Positions 11,801 to 23,205 of a stretch of 64,000 nucleotides of DNA are shown one piece after another. This stretch comes from Branchiostoma floridae (taxonomy: Eukaryota; Chordata; Leptocardii; Amphioxiformes; Branchiostomatidae). The notes beneath the pieces were generated by a model that worked only from the letters and a program-made list of their open reading frames with translations, was not told where the DNA came from and searched no databases. How positions within the stretch are numbered: position 1 is the first letter of the stretch; each line of letters begins with the position of its first letter. The stretch lies in contig NC_049982.1 of the NCBI RefSeq assembly GCF_000003815.2, forward strand, positions 14,161,704 through 14,225,703, read 5' to 3'. The translations under genes were made by a program, and so were the position numbers.

Positions 11801-14800
11801 ACTCCCCCCTGGGGATTGTTGGACTGGACCAGCTTGGTCAGAGTGATGGAGAGCTGTCCTCCCCTGACAGCACAACAGGACCCACCAGGAGGGATGACAG
11901 GGAGACGTCACTGGTGAGAAAATAAGTACAAGTTTGGTGACTAATAGACCCCTTTCCAAATCCTGGCATATTAGTTGAAAACAAGAAATTTTTATTGTCC
12001 CACTCTCATTTTTGTTCAATGCACTGGAGAGGAGTCTGATGTCTTTTGATCTGCGTATGAATGTCTTGCCTGAAGTTGCCAAACTTTTATTATAACATGT
12101 GCACAGTTGATTTTTACTAATAGTAATAGTTGTTTAGTTTTATTTTTTAGTGTCACGTTTTGTTGCATATTTTAGACCTGATGTGCAAGTTTAAGTTTTT
12201 TGCTCCTGCCCTAAGGTGAATATCATATCTGCAAATCGTGGTGCCAAATACTCTTTGCTATTGATCTGTTCCATTCATTTTGCATTTACGGAAGACAGCA
12301 TGGTGAAATGATCTATGTTAACAGCTTTCTGTTGCTTCTCGCTCAGCTTAAAAAATTGCTGCTGACGCCTCCTAACACGCCGATGGGATACAGCAGGGAA
12401 CCCATCAGGCTGGAAGATGTATTGCTTCACAGGAAAAACCAGGTAAGGGACAAACCACAAAACCTAATGGAAGGGGTTTATGGGAGCACACCCTTTGATT
12501 TCTTTTATTGTTTCTGCATCATGTAGTTTGTGGTCTGTCCCTAATGGGTTTGTGCCCAGCTTCAGGGGGTTAGCTTGAAAGGATGTGGGATAAGCTGGAC
12601 AGCTTGTATATAGAAATATATAGTTATATACTAATATAGCATCATGGCCCACTCCAGCATTTATCTACATTGCGAAAATGGCCTGCATCCTTGAAAACCG
12701 ATTGCATCTTTTATTATACGTCATTTAGCATTGAAGTGAATGCTGCTACTATAACGTCATCATCAAAGCTGATCATCAACACAGCTGCTGAATTTGATCT
12801 TCTTAACCAACTGCATGTTTTAGTATAGTGCACAACCTTTGTGTTCTTATTGCTATAGTGCAAAGTTGGACTTTGTCGTTTCCTAGCTGGCCAAGTTGGC
12901 GTCCAGTTCGAAGACGGAAACTGCCTTCCCGTTCAACACCCCGGCCAACAGTTTGAGTCCTCGGACCAACGACTCGGCGTCTGACTCCACCCCCAGCTCC
13001 CCATGTAAGCACTCCGAGGGTGTCAGTACCAGTGTACATGAGCATGAGAATGGCCATAAGCACCCTGAGCTGGAGAAGCTCTTGTTGAATGGCGAGGCTG
13101 TGCTGGAGGCCCCCCTGCCTCGCCGAAGACGAGCGTCAGGCCATGAAATAGGTGAGTCACAAACCACAGTGTCATGCCCTTGTCACATGATGTTCACCAC
13201 GCATGCATGTGCAAATCCCAGGCAGTGCCAAGAAACTTATACCAATATGTCCCCCTCTGGTTGATGCGACGCAATGAGAAATGTATGCCTGTCTGTTTGA
13301 TGGGTTTTTCGGTCAGCGTGTCTTATGGACCATCCATATCCCTGCCCCTCTAAAGTCCTTGGAGCCAGCTGAGGCAATCCTGGTGTTAGAAGGAAGATTA
13401 GTGCCTAATGGAATAGTGGAGATCAATACCTATGTTTTGTGCAGTGCAAGACTTGGTTAATGCCAGGGGTAGAATCTGCTATAATGTAACATCACTGATC
13501 TTAGATGTATATGGACTCATCTTTCAAGCCAGCTGGCTGATCATTGGCCCGTCTTGTTTAAAGTCAAGGCCAAAGTAATTCTGGGTTCCTGTAATGTTTT
13601 TGGATTTTAATGAGAACACCCTACATGATGGGATTGTCATCATTTGTTGTAATGAACTGGGCAGCAGATATTACAAATTTTTGTTACGTGGTTTCACATG
13701 CTCGGCACCAAGCTCGCTCAGATAAAGGTTTATGTACCAAGCTGTGAAAGGGTGATGAATTAATTATTGTGACCTTGAATCCGTGTGGTTGCCAAATCTG
13801 CAGTCTAAAATCTGACCAGAGTTGTTCATAATCCTGGATGCAGCGGGTCAGTACACAGGTAATGCTGCCCGACTGTGTTTTAATGTGTTTGAAGGGATCT
13901 GTAGGAAATAGAGCCTCAAATATCATGCAGTACTCTCTATCACACAGCCTCGTATTTCACAAATAGGAAGTGAAGCGTCGAAACCATTTTTCATTGGGTG
14001 CAACTTCTGTCTGCTACATTGCAGTTGCATGTTTATGTAGTCATATGTATGCATATACACAATTTCAAAAGGATATTATGTATACAAAAAGATGTTGATA
14101 ATGATAACCACAAATTCAAAGTAAGATTTTCCTGGATATAGAAGTCTATACGTTCATGGCTCAGATACATCACCAATAGGGAGGAACCTAACAATTTTAG
14201 ACTCTAGCCTCACATATAGTAACCTACTAGACAGGACGGTCACAGGATCCATGCTCCAGGGAGCGATAAAATGAGGGCATTTCCCACCAGACTACAGAGC
14301 CATTTATAGCTCCTATGATGTCAGAGCAGCCAGGCTGAGGACCAGTAGGAGGCTGCAACGTGGTGCAGCAGGGTAACATTGACGTCACAGGCAGGATCAG
14401 TTTCCCGGCTCACATCATGCCTCACTCTTCTATGTAGGTGTAGTGATAAATCAGTTCCAGGAGCAACATCTCAAGTTAGCATCCCTCCTATTTTAGAAGA
14501 GACTCTGAGGATGATCAGATATAGGACCAGTGTAGTAAGATAATTTGATGATAGTGGTAACTCCTGACCGTCAGTACCAACCATGAAAGAAGGGTCACAT
14601 TGCTCTCACTGGTTTCACTGCATTGCTACAGCTGACTGACACTGATGCATTAACATGCCTACAGCTTATGTTATAGTACTCAGTGGAGAAGGAATTCTCT
14701 ACATCTCCTGATCTTTGTGGACTGTAAAGGGGAAATGCTCTCCAAGCAGAGGTTGATTGGGAAAATTGTGACCTTTTTGTTACATGCATTTTTTTGGTCA

Positions 14801-17800
14801 GCCAACCCCACTAACACTGACAGGTCATGATTTTCCCCATCATCCTCCGCTTGCAGAGTAAAAGAGGAAGTGTTCATTGGTGGTTTTCATCATAACCTCT
14901 TCACAGTGAATTTAAAACCACCACAAAAATGTTTGTCCTGTCTACTGAATACTGACACCATATATGTAGCTACATACATTGTGGTTCCGTTTTTTATAGT
15001 AAAGCTACTCTCTAAGCAGAGATTTTGAGCCAGGGTAGGGCCTGTGAAGCAATAAAGGCAGGGTTATTCAACACTGAGGGCAGTTTGCAGGGAGACAACC
15101 TCTCATGGCTTGAGATGGAGGCACTGTTGTTGAAATGGTGGTTGATGGCACTCAGGGAGGGGTACTGACTTTAGGATGATAGCCCTGCCTTGGTGAATTC
15201 TGTGGCAGTAGTGAAAGAAATCGAGGACACTACAAAACCAACTCTGTGTTTAAAAGTAGCTTGCTAGAATTTTTGTCCGAGGAAAATGGCCTTGATGACA
15301 GGCAAATGATGACCCATTTACATGAAGATTTACCCTGGTGTGTCTCCTGGACTGGTACATGTCACATCTGTAACTGACACCAACAGCCATGTCAGTTGGG
15401 AGGCAGATATGAAATTCTATAAATGTCATCGTCATGGCCAGCTATGCTTGTTCAAAAATTATTCGCATAGCTATAATATAACATCTACTGTCATGCAATA
15501 GTCAAACGTACAAGTAGCCGGAAGAATAACTAAAATAAGAAATCTTCAGATTTTCTGGATGCCTGGAAGCTAGCTTTTGTAGTAGTATGACTATGTCATT
15601 GTTATATAGTAAGATAGTAAGATAGATATATGTCCTTGAATGTGATCTAGTTTAGCTTGTATTACATAAGCATGCTTGTTTCCAAGGAAAGAAATACATT
15701 TTGTACATGTAGTATGTGTGAGACATCTGAGATAAAATTTTGTTAACCTTTGTGAAAGCTATACATCAATATGCAACGTTACATGTAGGTTGCCAGAGAG
15801 AATGTGTAGCTGATAGGCTGGCAGATTGTTGGCCTCATCAAATCATGACATGGAATGTGGCCCATAGTGTACCCTTTACAACATTGTAGTAGTCCAATAC
15901 GAGCACCATGGCCAAGACAGTACAGATTAGTCTCTTCTCAGCAACAATTCAACCTGATGCACCATTCTCCCCATTATGTTTCTAGCAGGAATTGATGTAG
16001 GAAAGTCCATGAAGGCATTTCACAGTGGGTAGTATGGTCTAGTTCAAATCTGTGTGCTCACTGATAATAGAATTTGTCCTGCAGTATTGGTAATGTATTG
16101 TTGAAAGTATTGATGATAGTAATTATGGGAAGTTTTGTGATTATAGGTAATGTGATTTGTGATTGCAGGTAATATAATAAATGGTGATCTGCACTACATG
16201 TAGTTAACCTTCAGCTATAATGTTGGCATGACGGCATAGTTTTCATAACCATAACCATATCCTCTTCATCCCTTGTGAGACATAAGGCAAAGAGTTTTCA
16301 TGCTGTTATATGTATGTATGCTAAATGCTGTTCAATTTGGTACCAACTGGCCCAGAATGTTACAGTATCAACATGGTCAGATGTCAATGGTTCATCTTGT
16401 CCGGAAATGTTTGATTATGTTAGGACTTGAGTTAATGGATTGTGCTTGCTATGTCCTGGGAAGATTATTTTCAGTGCTGGTACTGTTTGTGTAATCAAGA
16501 AAAGCTCACATAGATAGGTAAGCCAGCTAAAGTGGCTTCAGCATGCTTGGCTTCCTGTCACGTCTATGATGAGTATGGCTAATCCTTTAAGTATGGGAAA
16601 TATATTTGGGGAAGACTGGAAGAAATTTGTAATGATCAGGCAACACTGGTTCTGACTGGATTTTATTAAGACATGTTCTATCTTAAGACACATTTTAACA
16701 ATTTAAGAACTGTAGATTTCCAGGTCTTTCCTACAATTATGATGTTGTTTAACGTTAAGTCATGATATAGATTAATGTCCACATGAAATCTAGTACGAAT
16801 CAAATCCTGTTTTGTACCTGAAAAATGGTAACACAATCTTTGATAGCGTTTTCTCACTCTACAGTAGTAGTGCTTTAACAAAAACACCAATATTACTTTG
16901 TACTCACAATACAGTTTTCTGGTTTTTATCTCACATATTCAGACTTTCATCCATCCCTGATGACAGATATTTTAGGTGAGCCAAGTCTCACCATTTGCAT
17001 GCTAGCCTCTCTAAGAGTACATATGTATGCCTCCCTGATTTGCAGTGCTCTCATGATGAGAACATACTCCTGGGTCTATTTTCCTGGAGCTGCAAGCTTT
17101 GATAAGGAAATGGTTGGCCAAATTAAGCCGTCATGCATCAGGGTTGCCAGCCAAATGGCCCTGAGAAATGGAGAATGATCTGCCTTGGGAGACAGACTCG
17201 TACATTTACATCAAAGCATTTTAATCAGCTGGCTACAGTCTGTAATCCTCTCTCTATATCAGTCAGCAGGAACTCAGCTTCAGCATCTATCACCATGGTA
17301 ATGTCTGCACTTGCAACCGAAAGGTTTCTTCATGTGTAATGAGTTCCTTTTGGCATGATGTTTCTTGACTCCTCATCCTGATTGTACTCGGTACCTGACA
17401 TTTCCGAGGTATTTTAAATTTGGCGTTGAAATAATTCTGTAGTACAGCAGTCAAACAAGTAGCAGTCATCCAAAAACTGTGGAAAAAAAACAACAACACA
17501 AGACTTTCAGTTATCAAAGGATGAGATTTTCTTTTTCTGTAGTTGTTCCCACCAGGATCTGATTTTCCCTTGTCTCAAACATGGCCCCTAAACATCTTGA
17601 TGAAATACCATCTGTGTTTAGAATTTCTTGGCACTACCTGTGTTTTTGATGGCTAATTAAATGACTGGGTGGGTAGAACTAACATCTGGATAATTACATC
17701 TGATGATTCATTAGATCGTTTCTATTATGAAACAATCATTTTGAATGAATTAGACAAATTTACAGAATATTATAAGGCAAAATAACTTTACTTTGTCATT

Positions 17801-19812
17801 CATATTCTGCCACTGTTGTGATATATACTGTGATTCTGTAATTTTGAATTCATCCATGACATGTGTGTATAATGTGCCTTTTAGTTACCAATTTACAGTT
17901 CTTGCCATGAAAGCTTAAACAAGTATGATGTATAGTCAATGTTGTGTTATGTATAACCTATCTGCAAATTTATCATCTGAGAGGAAGTGGACGTCCATGC
18001 TCTTATTTGCCTTTCCTGCATGTTACATGTCTAGTTCTCAATAAGTACTGTACGGATTGAGTTTGGACTAAGCAATTTTATGAAATGTATTGCATTCAAG
18101 CTGTTCAATATCAGAATGATTTTTCCAAACCCTAAAACTTCCGAGGAGAAATTACCCACAAGGCTAGCATACAGATGATACAGTAAAATGCCTATTGTGC
18201 ATTTTTATTGTGATAAATGTAGAAACAACTTATTGAAGTACAAATTACATTATTTTCCTTTGTCATGAAATCTGTATATCACTATATGTTCATGTTCATT
18301 ACATCATCTTCATATTTCTTTTCTGTATTCCCACCCCCTCTTTCTGTGTGTTTGTCGTTCGTCTGTGAAGATAGGCTGTCTAAATTTTCATTGCTCTCCC
18401 TCACATGTTAACATTGACAGAAGATGTGTAAAATTCAAAAGGCAGCATGACAGACTGGCTTGCTACACGCTGAATGCCAAATGGAATCTTTGCTGCTTTC
18501 TTGAACCCTAACACTTGGGAATGATCGATTTGACATTCTAGGTGGTTACCAGCTTTCCGAACCCATTTTCAAAGATATAGGGAACTGCAAGAAGCAAATC
18601 TCAAAGTTTTGGAGACAATACTAATACCTTAGGGTGAACATAACTGTGTGGTTCTGTGCATGTATTTGTAACTGTGGTTTGCGTATGGTGCAGTGTGTAG
18701 TACATGTCTGCTGTGTTCTGTATATGCAGGTATCGAGGCCACTGACGTCACCAACCTGCTGGAGCAGTTCGAAGAGAAGGCAGAAGGTACATCTACCAGA
18801 GAAGGATTTATTATTCCATTACGTCATTATTCACACATAAAGACTTTCCTGGCCCGTCAGTAGGACATTTGCAGCCTTATCATGACTTGCCAAGAATCGA
18901 TTCCTGCTTGTGTACACTTGTAATTGCAGTCCTGAGCAGGCCAAGAGTGCCTCCGCTATAGAACAAAATGTAGCTCTGAACAATTTCCAACAACACTGCA
19001 GACAGCGCATTTTAAGAAATAGAAAAAAAAGTACATCAGTTTGAACATCAGTTTGCAAGATTGCAATAATATTTCGAAGGGAGTATCTGTACTGCTGAAA
19101 GATCAATTGCTGTCTGCACTTGATTGTAAGGAAATGTGCTGGACATTCCACTGAGATGTAACATACATTGTCCAGAGTGCAAATCCCTAAAGAACCCCTA
19201 CATGTAGTTACTCCCTCATGCTGACCTAAGCCACCACCACGTGGCAGAGAGGAGTCTTAATGCAGCGAGTGATTCATGCTAGTGCCTTAATGGAAGTGTG
19301 ATGTTGATCTCTCCTCTAGGTCCACCAAAGAAAGTGAACGGAAGGATGCCATACCTCAGACCTAACCTCCAGGCAAGGTGAGTTTGGCATCCATGATGGA
19401 AACAATTCTTCTGTCTAAAGGCACTGGATGTGGTATGTAAGAGGCTTTCTCCATGACTGTAAGGTTATCTACGCTCACGGATATGTGTTCTGGTATCAGG
19501 AGTGCACCGTTCACCTCAGCAACATGTCTCACAGTTTCGTCTGAACACAGGCATCAATTTCTAATGATTAAGCCTTTTTATGATCTATGAGTGTGACTGT
19601 GTTCTTATTACACAAATGTAGCACCAGTTTCCTCAGTCCACATCTTACAGTCCTTCCATATCCTACTGTTACATTTGTACATGTTCATTGTGGTGATCTG
19701 TTGCATTTTGTGTTCACAGTTCAAAGCTGGCTGCCCTTGTGACTGCCAATGGGATGTCCCTGGATAAATCCAGTAAGTGGCAACTGCCAATGATTCAACT
19801 TTGTTGAGATGG

Positions 19813-19846
<34 letters not shown>

Positions 19847-22800
19847 AAATGGATATGTGTATGTGTGTCTGTGTGTCCATTGACAACATGTGGTACATGG
19901 CACACTGGTATTGAAGTAGGATGATATGGGCTTCATACCATTGGAATGTAATTCCATTCAGACATGTTCTTAAGTTTATCAACTACAATAGTATTACTCA
20001 ATATAGTCACTGGTAAGTTTTCACTGGTACATATGTGCCCAGTTTATGATGGAGAATCTAAATCAAGAAGAAGATAAAGTAGAGTTTGGAATGATTCAAC
20101 TTATGATACCAGTAGACAAAAGCATATAAGGAATAACATTTAACCTCCATGTATGTTTAATGTTCCCAGGGAGAACAACTGACCGTTTGAGGGCTTTAAT
20201 CAGCAGTACAAGGAAAGGAGCCATTCTTACCGATCCACTGCCGAAAAAGACTAGGAATCACCAGTCTTCCGCAAAGTCTTCCAGGGGGAAGTCTACAGAC
20301 CATCTCAAGAACCCAAAATCTCCCAAGTCCATCAAGTCCAAAGGCAAGAAGGTCGTCAGTAAGAAGAGGAGGACTTCATGTGACTCTCAAAAGAGCCGCA
20401 GTGATGACTCGGGGACGGACAGCCGGTCCAGTGACAGCCTCCTGCAGCTGTCCGCCTCCAGCGACCTGAAAAATGGCGACAGCGCCCTCTTCCTGGATCA
20501 CGACTACTGCCACTCGTACCTGGTCCAGCAGGTGCAAGGGGACACGAGATGCCGATGTAGACACCGCTCACAACCCGAGCAGTCCAGTAGCAAGTCTGAT
20601 GTCACTGGAGACACCAACACAGCGTCTGAAGGCCAGTCCTTGTTGCAAGACATGTGTGTCCCCATCGCAGATTGTAAGCTGGAGAATAGCACTGAAGGAG
20701 AAGACCTTCTGTCCCTACCGGTCAACGGAAAAAAATCAGATACCCAGATAACAGACCAGGAAGCCAATGAATTAGAAACAACATCCCAAGTGGAGAAAGA
20801 CACCAAGCAATCTTTAGGTGAAGCAAAGCCTGATGCAGAAAAAACTCAGCAAGAGCTAGAAGCAGAAATGGAGGAAGGGGAGCTCCCAGCATCGGATGAG
20901 GAGCCTGGCTTCTTCTCCAAGCTTCCACCTTACATAAGCAGTGGTAAGATCATGCCCACTCCTACGGCCAGCCGGGAGAACTCTCGACCCTCTTCACCTG
21001 TGGAGGAACAGCCGTCGGCTGCAGCCTCAATGGAGCAGGAAGAGGATGGCAGCTTTTTCTCACGACTACCCGGCTACATGGAAAGTGGCAAAGTGTTCAT
21101 TCCTCCTGAAGCAAATAAAGAAAACTCTAAAGCTGACAGCTTACCGCGTGAGTCAGACATGGACATGAGTGAGGAGGAAGATGATGATGCAGAGCACTAC
21201 TCACGTCTTCCAGAGTATTATCAACCTACAACTGTGAAAAGTAGGACTTGTTCTCCATCTTCAGATCGTGAAGAAAACAGGAGACGGAAAAGTTCAACAG
21301 ACAGAATGAGAAACTGTAGGACTAAGGATGTTCTGAAGGAAAATTCAAAGCATCGGTCCAGGTCTCGCTCTCGATCACATTCTCACTCTAGGTCACATTC
21401 TAGATCTCATTCCAGATCGTCTAGAAGATCAAGGACTAGGTCCCATTCAAGGTCACGCTCTCGGTCAAGGTCACCGTATTGGTCGCGTTCACACCCCAGA
21501 CATTCCAGCAGGCTGCGCCGTAGCAAGCGGTCTTCACAGGACGAACGTGAATACCTGCGACAGGAACAACTGTGGAGACAACGGGAGCAAGAGATGAAAC
21601 TGGAAGAGAAGAAAAAGAAAATTGTAAGTGTTCATATTACTTTCTTATTCTCGTATGGTGGGAATGTCCTCCAAAACTAATGACTCGTTCAATCATTGTG
21701 CAAGAAAGACCGACTGCAGCTGTAAGATGTGTAATTAGAGCCTCTCAGGAATCCCCTCTTACCTTTCTTACTAACACACAGCATATTTTCACCACACCAT
21801 GGCGCCTGTGGTTTGTTTAAAAAGAGAGCAATATATATCATGTGTACCAACTGTCGCAACATTAACATACACATATCTATAACATGCACATGTATATAAT
21901 TATAGCAAGACGTAACGAAAACAAGTTGCGTGTATGATTAGCTGCATATGTCATAATGTATTAGACAGGGGTATTTGAGTCTACATTATGTGGACTGTGC
22001 TGAAGCAGAGCGTTTGTAAGATGTTTGACATGGCGTGTTTGTGCTGTCAGGAGGAGAGACGTGTGGTGTACGTGGGGAAGATCCGGGTAGGAACCACCAA
22101 AGGGGAACTTCGCAGGCGTTTCCAAAGGTTTGGGCCGATCGAAGAAGTCAGTGTTCACTTCAGGGATGCAGGGTGAGTAGGCCTAGTGATGTGTCATGTT
22201 TTTACTGAGCCCATATTAATTGTTATTTCATGAGCGATCAATGTTCCAAAATTTAATGATAATTCACTTCATAAATATTTGATGTGCTCTTCAATAGCTA
22301 GTACATAAGTATGTCAAATTAGAGGGTTAAGTATCTTGATGAATTGATAGATACCTTGCTGGTACTATCTTTGTACTGCCAATTATCACACAAGATTTAT
22401 GTGATGTTCTACATGAAATTATTTTTCTTACAGTACAATTTTTTAATGAAAATCATTGCGTGCTTCCATGTGGACAGGAGGCAATTTGAAAGTAGAACAC
22501 TTAATGACAGAGGAATTTGCTGTTGGTTCATTGCAGGGACAACTATGGCTTTGTTACCTACAAGTACACCTGTGATGCATTTGCTGCAATAGAAGGTACA
22601 TAGCTTTATATTTCTGTCTGTAGTTTTTATCATTCCACCTGGCCTCTGCAGCTGTTACATTGTTCCAAATGTATATTGGAATTTGTCTGCAATGGATGTT
22701 TATTTCACATGCAAGATTTGTTCCAAGCAAGATTTGTAGTATTTTGGCATACTTGACTAGTCAAATGTATCACAACTAACAAATCACTTCCATTAAACAG

Positions 22801-23205
22801 AGGGAAATCAGGACCTGGGTCCCCGTGAGCCTGTGTATGACCTGTGCTTCGGAGGCCGGAGGCAGTTCTGTCAAACTGACTATGCTGATTTAGGTAGGTC
22901 CATGTTTGCATCATTGTGTTCTTTAAGGGTTGTATTTGTGAATCCATTATCTACTTACCTTTACCCGCATACCTCCCTAGTGCTTCCTACCTAATCCATG
23001 ATTTACAATCTTGAAAATGTCAATATTGTAATGTTAGCCAAAATGTCACTTTTCATTAATTTGTCTCATCTTTACAGACTCCTACCATGGTTCCACGACT
23101 ACGGGGAGGCAAGGTGGTCGTAGCAGTGGTGGTAAATTCGACGCAATGGACTACGGAGAACTACTGCGCCAAGCACAGAAGAAATCCTCCCGGGGCAAAA
23201 GATGA
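2647..23205 (+). CDS. PGC-1 family transcriptional coactivator (PPARGC1 orthologue), 5'-incomplete
   Basis: Coding exons seen: 2647-2844, 11716-11913, 12347-12442, 12887-13151, 18730-18786, 19320-19377, 19720-19772, 20170-21623, 22051-22172, 22537-22595, 22801-22893 and 23078-23205. They sum to 2781 nt (926 residues plus TGA) with consistent phases and GT-AG borders. Numbering from the first visible residue, there is an acidic N-terminal activation region with LLAIL (about 83-87), LKKLL (133-137), LEKLL (226-230), a DHDYC motif (from 418) that in the family binds HCF-1, three FFS(K/R)LPxY motifs, an RS-rich segment (about 700-765), a charged helix and a C-terminal RRM (about 797-875). Vertebrate PGC-1 proteins are nuclear coactivators of nuclear receptors and NRF1, driving mitochondrial biogenesis. 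The domain order and the RRM/C-terminal tail match PGC-1alpha closely. The length exceeds PGC-1alpha (about 800). The initiator exon is missing, as noted upstream. Confidence 0.95.
3789..5029. mobile_element. Non-autonomous DNA transposon with perfect 19-bp TIRs
   Basis: The termini 3789-3807 (tactctcacctctcaaata) and 5011-5029 are exact inverse complements, starting with TA as would fit a TA target duplication. Just inside each end, GGTAC-(g/t)-TTTATT motifs are repeated (left about 3815-3880, right about 4930-5008). A 26-bp perfect palindrome sits at 3803-3828 and a 16-bp one at 4053-4068. I see no transposase reading frame, so the element is non-autonomous or decayed. Superfamily is uncertain; the TA flank suggests Tc1/mariner-like mobilisation. 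Confidence 0.75.
6838..7514 (-). mobile_element. 5'-truncated CR1-like LINE fragment
   Basis: The minus-strand frame 7491-7123 encodes 122 residues typical of the C-terminal end of CR1/Jockey-group reverse transcriptase proteins (PALEYAAPAWHSSLTKVQ, IQKRACRIILG, LADRRM). It ends in a stop and a short 3' UTR with AATAAA, then a tail of short tandem repeats (aacttgtca units, about 6838-6875), as CR1-like LINEs have. The flanks on both sides are pieces of the octamer repeat, so this is a nested insertion. The 5' part, including the RT catalytic core, is absent. Confidence 0.8.
8441..8478. repeat. CACAGA microsatellite
   Basis: Short imperfect (acacag)n tract at the end of the interspersed repeat, as many such elements show at their 3' end. 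Confidence 0.8.
11523..11550. repeat. TG microsatellite
   Basis: Imperfect (tg)n run just upstream of the 11716 exon of PPARGC1. Confidence 0.85.
11716..11913 (+). CDS. PPARGC1 coding exon (LLAIL activation motif)
   Basis: 198 nt, phase 0 to 0, donor ctg/gtgaga. It encodes ENEAGLLAILNES, equivalent to the ENEANLLAVL helix of PGC-1alpha (the L1 activation motif). The upstream acceptor tctag at 11715 has a good pyrimidine tract; a second in-frame acceptor (cacag) lies 18 nt further at 11733, so the exon could start at 11734 instead, dropping six residues. Confidence 0.9.
12347..12442 (+). CDS. PPARGC1 coding exon (LKKLL nuclear-receptor box)
   Basis: 96 nt, phase 0 to 0, between gctcag and gtaagg. 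The exon opens with LKKLLLTPPNTP, matching the LLKKLLLAPANT segment of PGC-1alpha, the main nuclear-receptor-binding LXXLL box. Near-identity over this short motif is strong evidence of orthology. Confidence 0.93.
12887..13151 (+). CDS. PPARGC1 coding exon with second LXXLL box
   Basis: 265 nt, phase 0 to 1, acceptor tcctag, donor g/gtgagt. Mostly Ser/Pro/Asn-rich. An LEKLL motif lies at 13070-13084, in the place of the LLKYL box of vertebrate PGC-1alpha, followed by a basic PRRRRAS segment that could serve as a nuclear localisation signal or phosphosite. Confidence 0.85.
13152..18729 (+). other. PPARGC1 intron, no recognised content
   Basis: A 5.6-kb intron between the LEKLL exon and the run of small exons. 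Stops are frequent in all frames and I recognise no repeat family or conserved exon. Confidence 0.7.
18730..18786 (+). CDS. PPARGC1 small coding exon
   Basis: 57 nt, phase 1 to 1, acceptor tgcag, donor gtacat. It encodes GIEATDVTNLLEQFEEKAE, an acidic short helix. The exon is a multiple of three with matching phases, so it could be skipped without changing the frame. Identity as an exon rests on phase agreement with both neighbours and good splice sites. Confidence 0.75.
19320..19377 (+). CDS. PPARGC1 small coding exon
   Basis: 58 nt, phase 1 to 2, acceptor cctctag, donor gtgagt. It encodes PPKKVNGRMPYLRPNLQA, a basic/proline stretch. I do not recognise a motif; the assignment rests on splice signals and frame continuity. 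Confidence 0.75.
19720..19772 (+). CDS. PPARGC1 small coding exon
   Basis: 53 nt, phase 2 to 1, acceptor gttcacag, donor gtaagt. It encodes SKLAALVTANGMSLDKS. Exons of 57, 58 and 53 nt follow one another here, a run of unusually short exons before the large one. Confidence 0.75.
19813..19870. repeat. TA/TG compound microsatellite
   Basis: (ta)n followed by (tg)n and diverged tg repeats, shortly after the 53-nt exon of PPARGC1. It produces a spurious His/Thr-rich open frame on the minus strand. Confidence 0.85.
20170..21623 (+). CDS. PPARGC1 large central exon (DHDYC, repeated FFSxLPxY, RS domain)
   Basis: 1454 nt, phase 1 to 0, acceptor ttcccag, donor att/gtaagt. In order: basic Lys/Ser-rich segment, DHDYC at 20496-20510 (the HCF-1 binding motif conserved in PGC-1alpha and PGC-1beta), long acidic region, three spaced FFS(K/R)LPxY motifs (20910, 21054, 21195), an RS-dipeptide domain at about 21350-21500, and a charged EREYLRQEQLWRQ-type helix. 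Vertebrate PGC-1alpha has one FSKLPMFINSG motif, so the three copies are a lineage feature. It corresponds to the large exon 8 of mammalian PPARGC1A. Confidence 0.93.
22051..22172 (+). CDS. PPARGC1 exon: first half of RRM
   Basis: 122 nt, phase 0 to 2. It begins EERRVVYVGKIRVGTT, near-identical to the EERRVIYVGKI start of the PGC-1alpha RRM (RNP2 motif VYVGKI). Acceptor tgtcag, donor g/gtgagt. Confidence 0.95.
22537..22595 (+). CDS. PPARGC1 exon: RRM RNP1
   Basis: 59 nt, phase 2 to 1, acceptor attgcag, donor gtaca. It encodes DNYGFVTYKYTCDAFAAIE, matching DSYGFITYRYTCDAFAALE of PGC-1alpha (RNP1). This is the most conserved run in the gene. Confidence 0.95.
22801..22893 (+). CDS. PPARGC1 exon: end of RRM
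   Basis: 93 nt, phase 1 to 1. It encodes a short linker and VYDLCFGGRRQFCQTDYADL, aligned with FELYFCGRKQFFKSNYADL of PGC-1alpha, the last strand of the RRM and its C-terminal extension. Donor g/gtaggt. Confidence 0.95.
   Translation, partial: REIRTWVPVSLCMTCASEAGGSSVKLTMLI
23078..23205 (+). CDS. PPARGC1 terminal coding exon
   Basis: Acceptor tttacag; 128 nt ending with TGA at 23203-23205. It encodes a Gly/Ser-rich stretch and then KFDAMDYGELLRQAQKKSSR, which aligns with the KYDSLDFDSLLKEAQRSLRR C terminus of PGC-1alpha. This confirms that the full 3' end of the gene is present. Confidence 0.95.

Noticed and set aside
19721-19982. His/Thr-rich minus-strand frames
   Set aside because: Translation of the TG/TA microsatellite, antisense to a PGC-1 exon.
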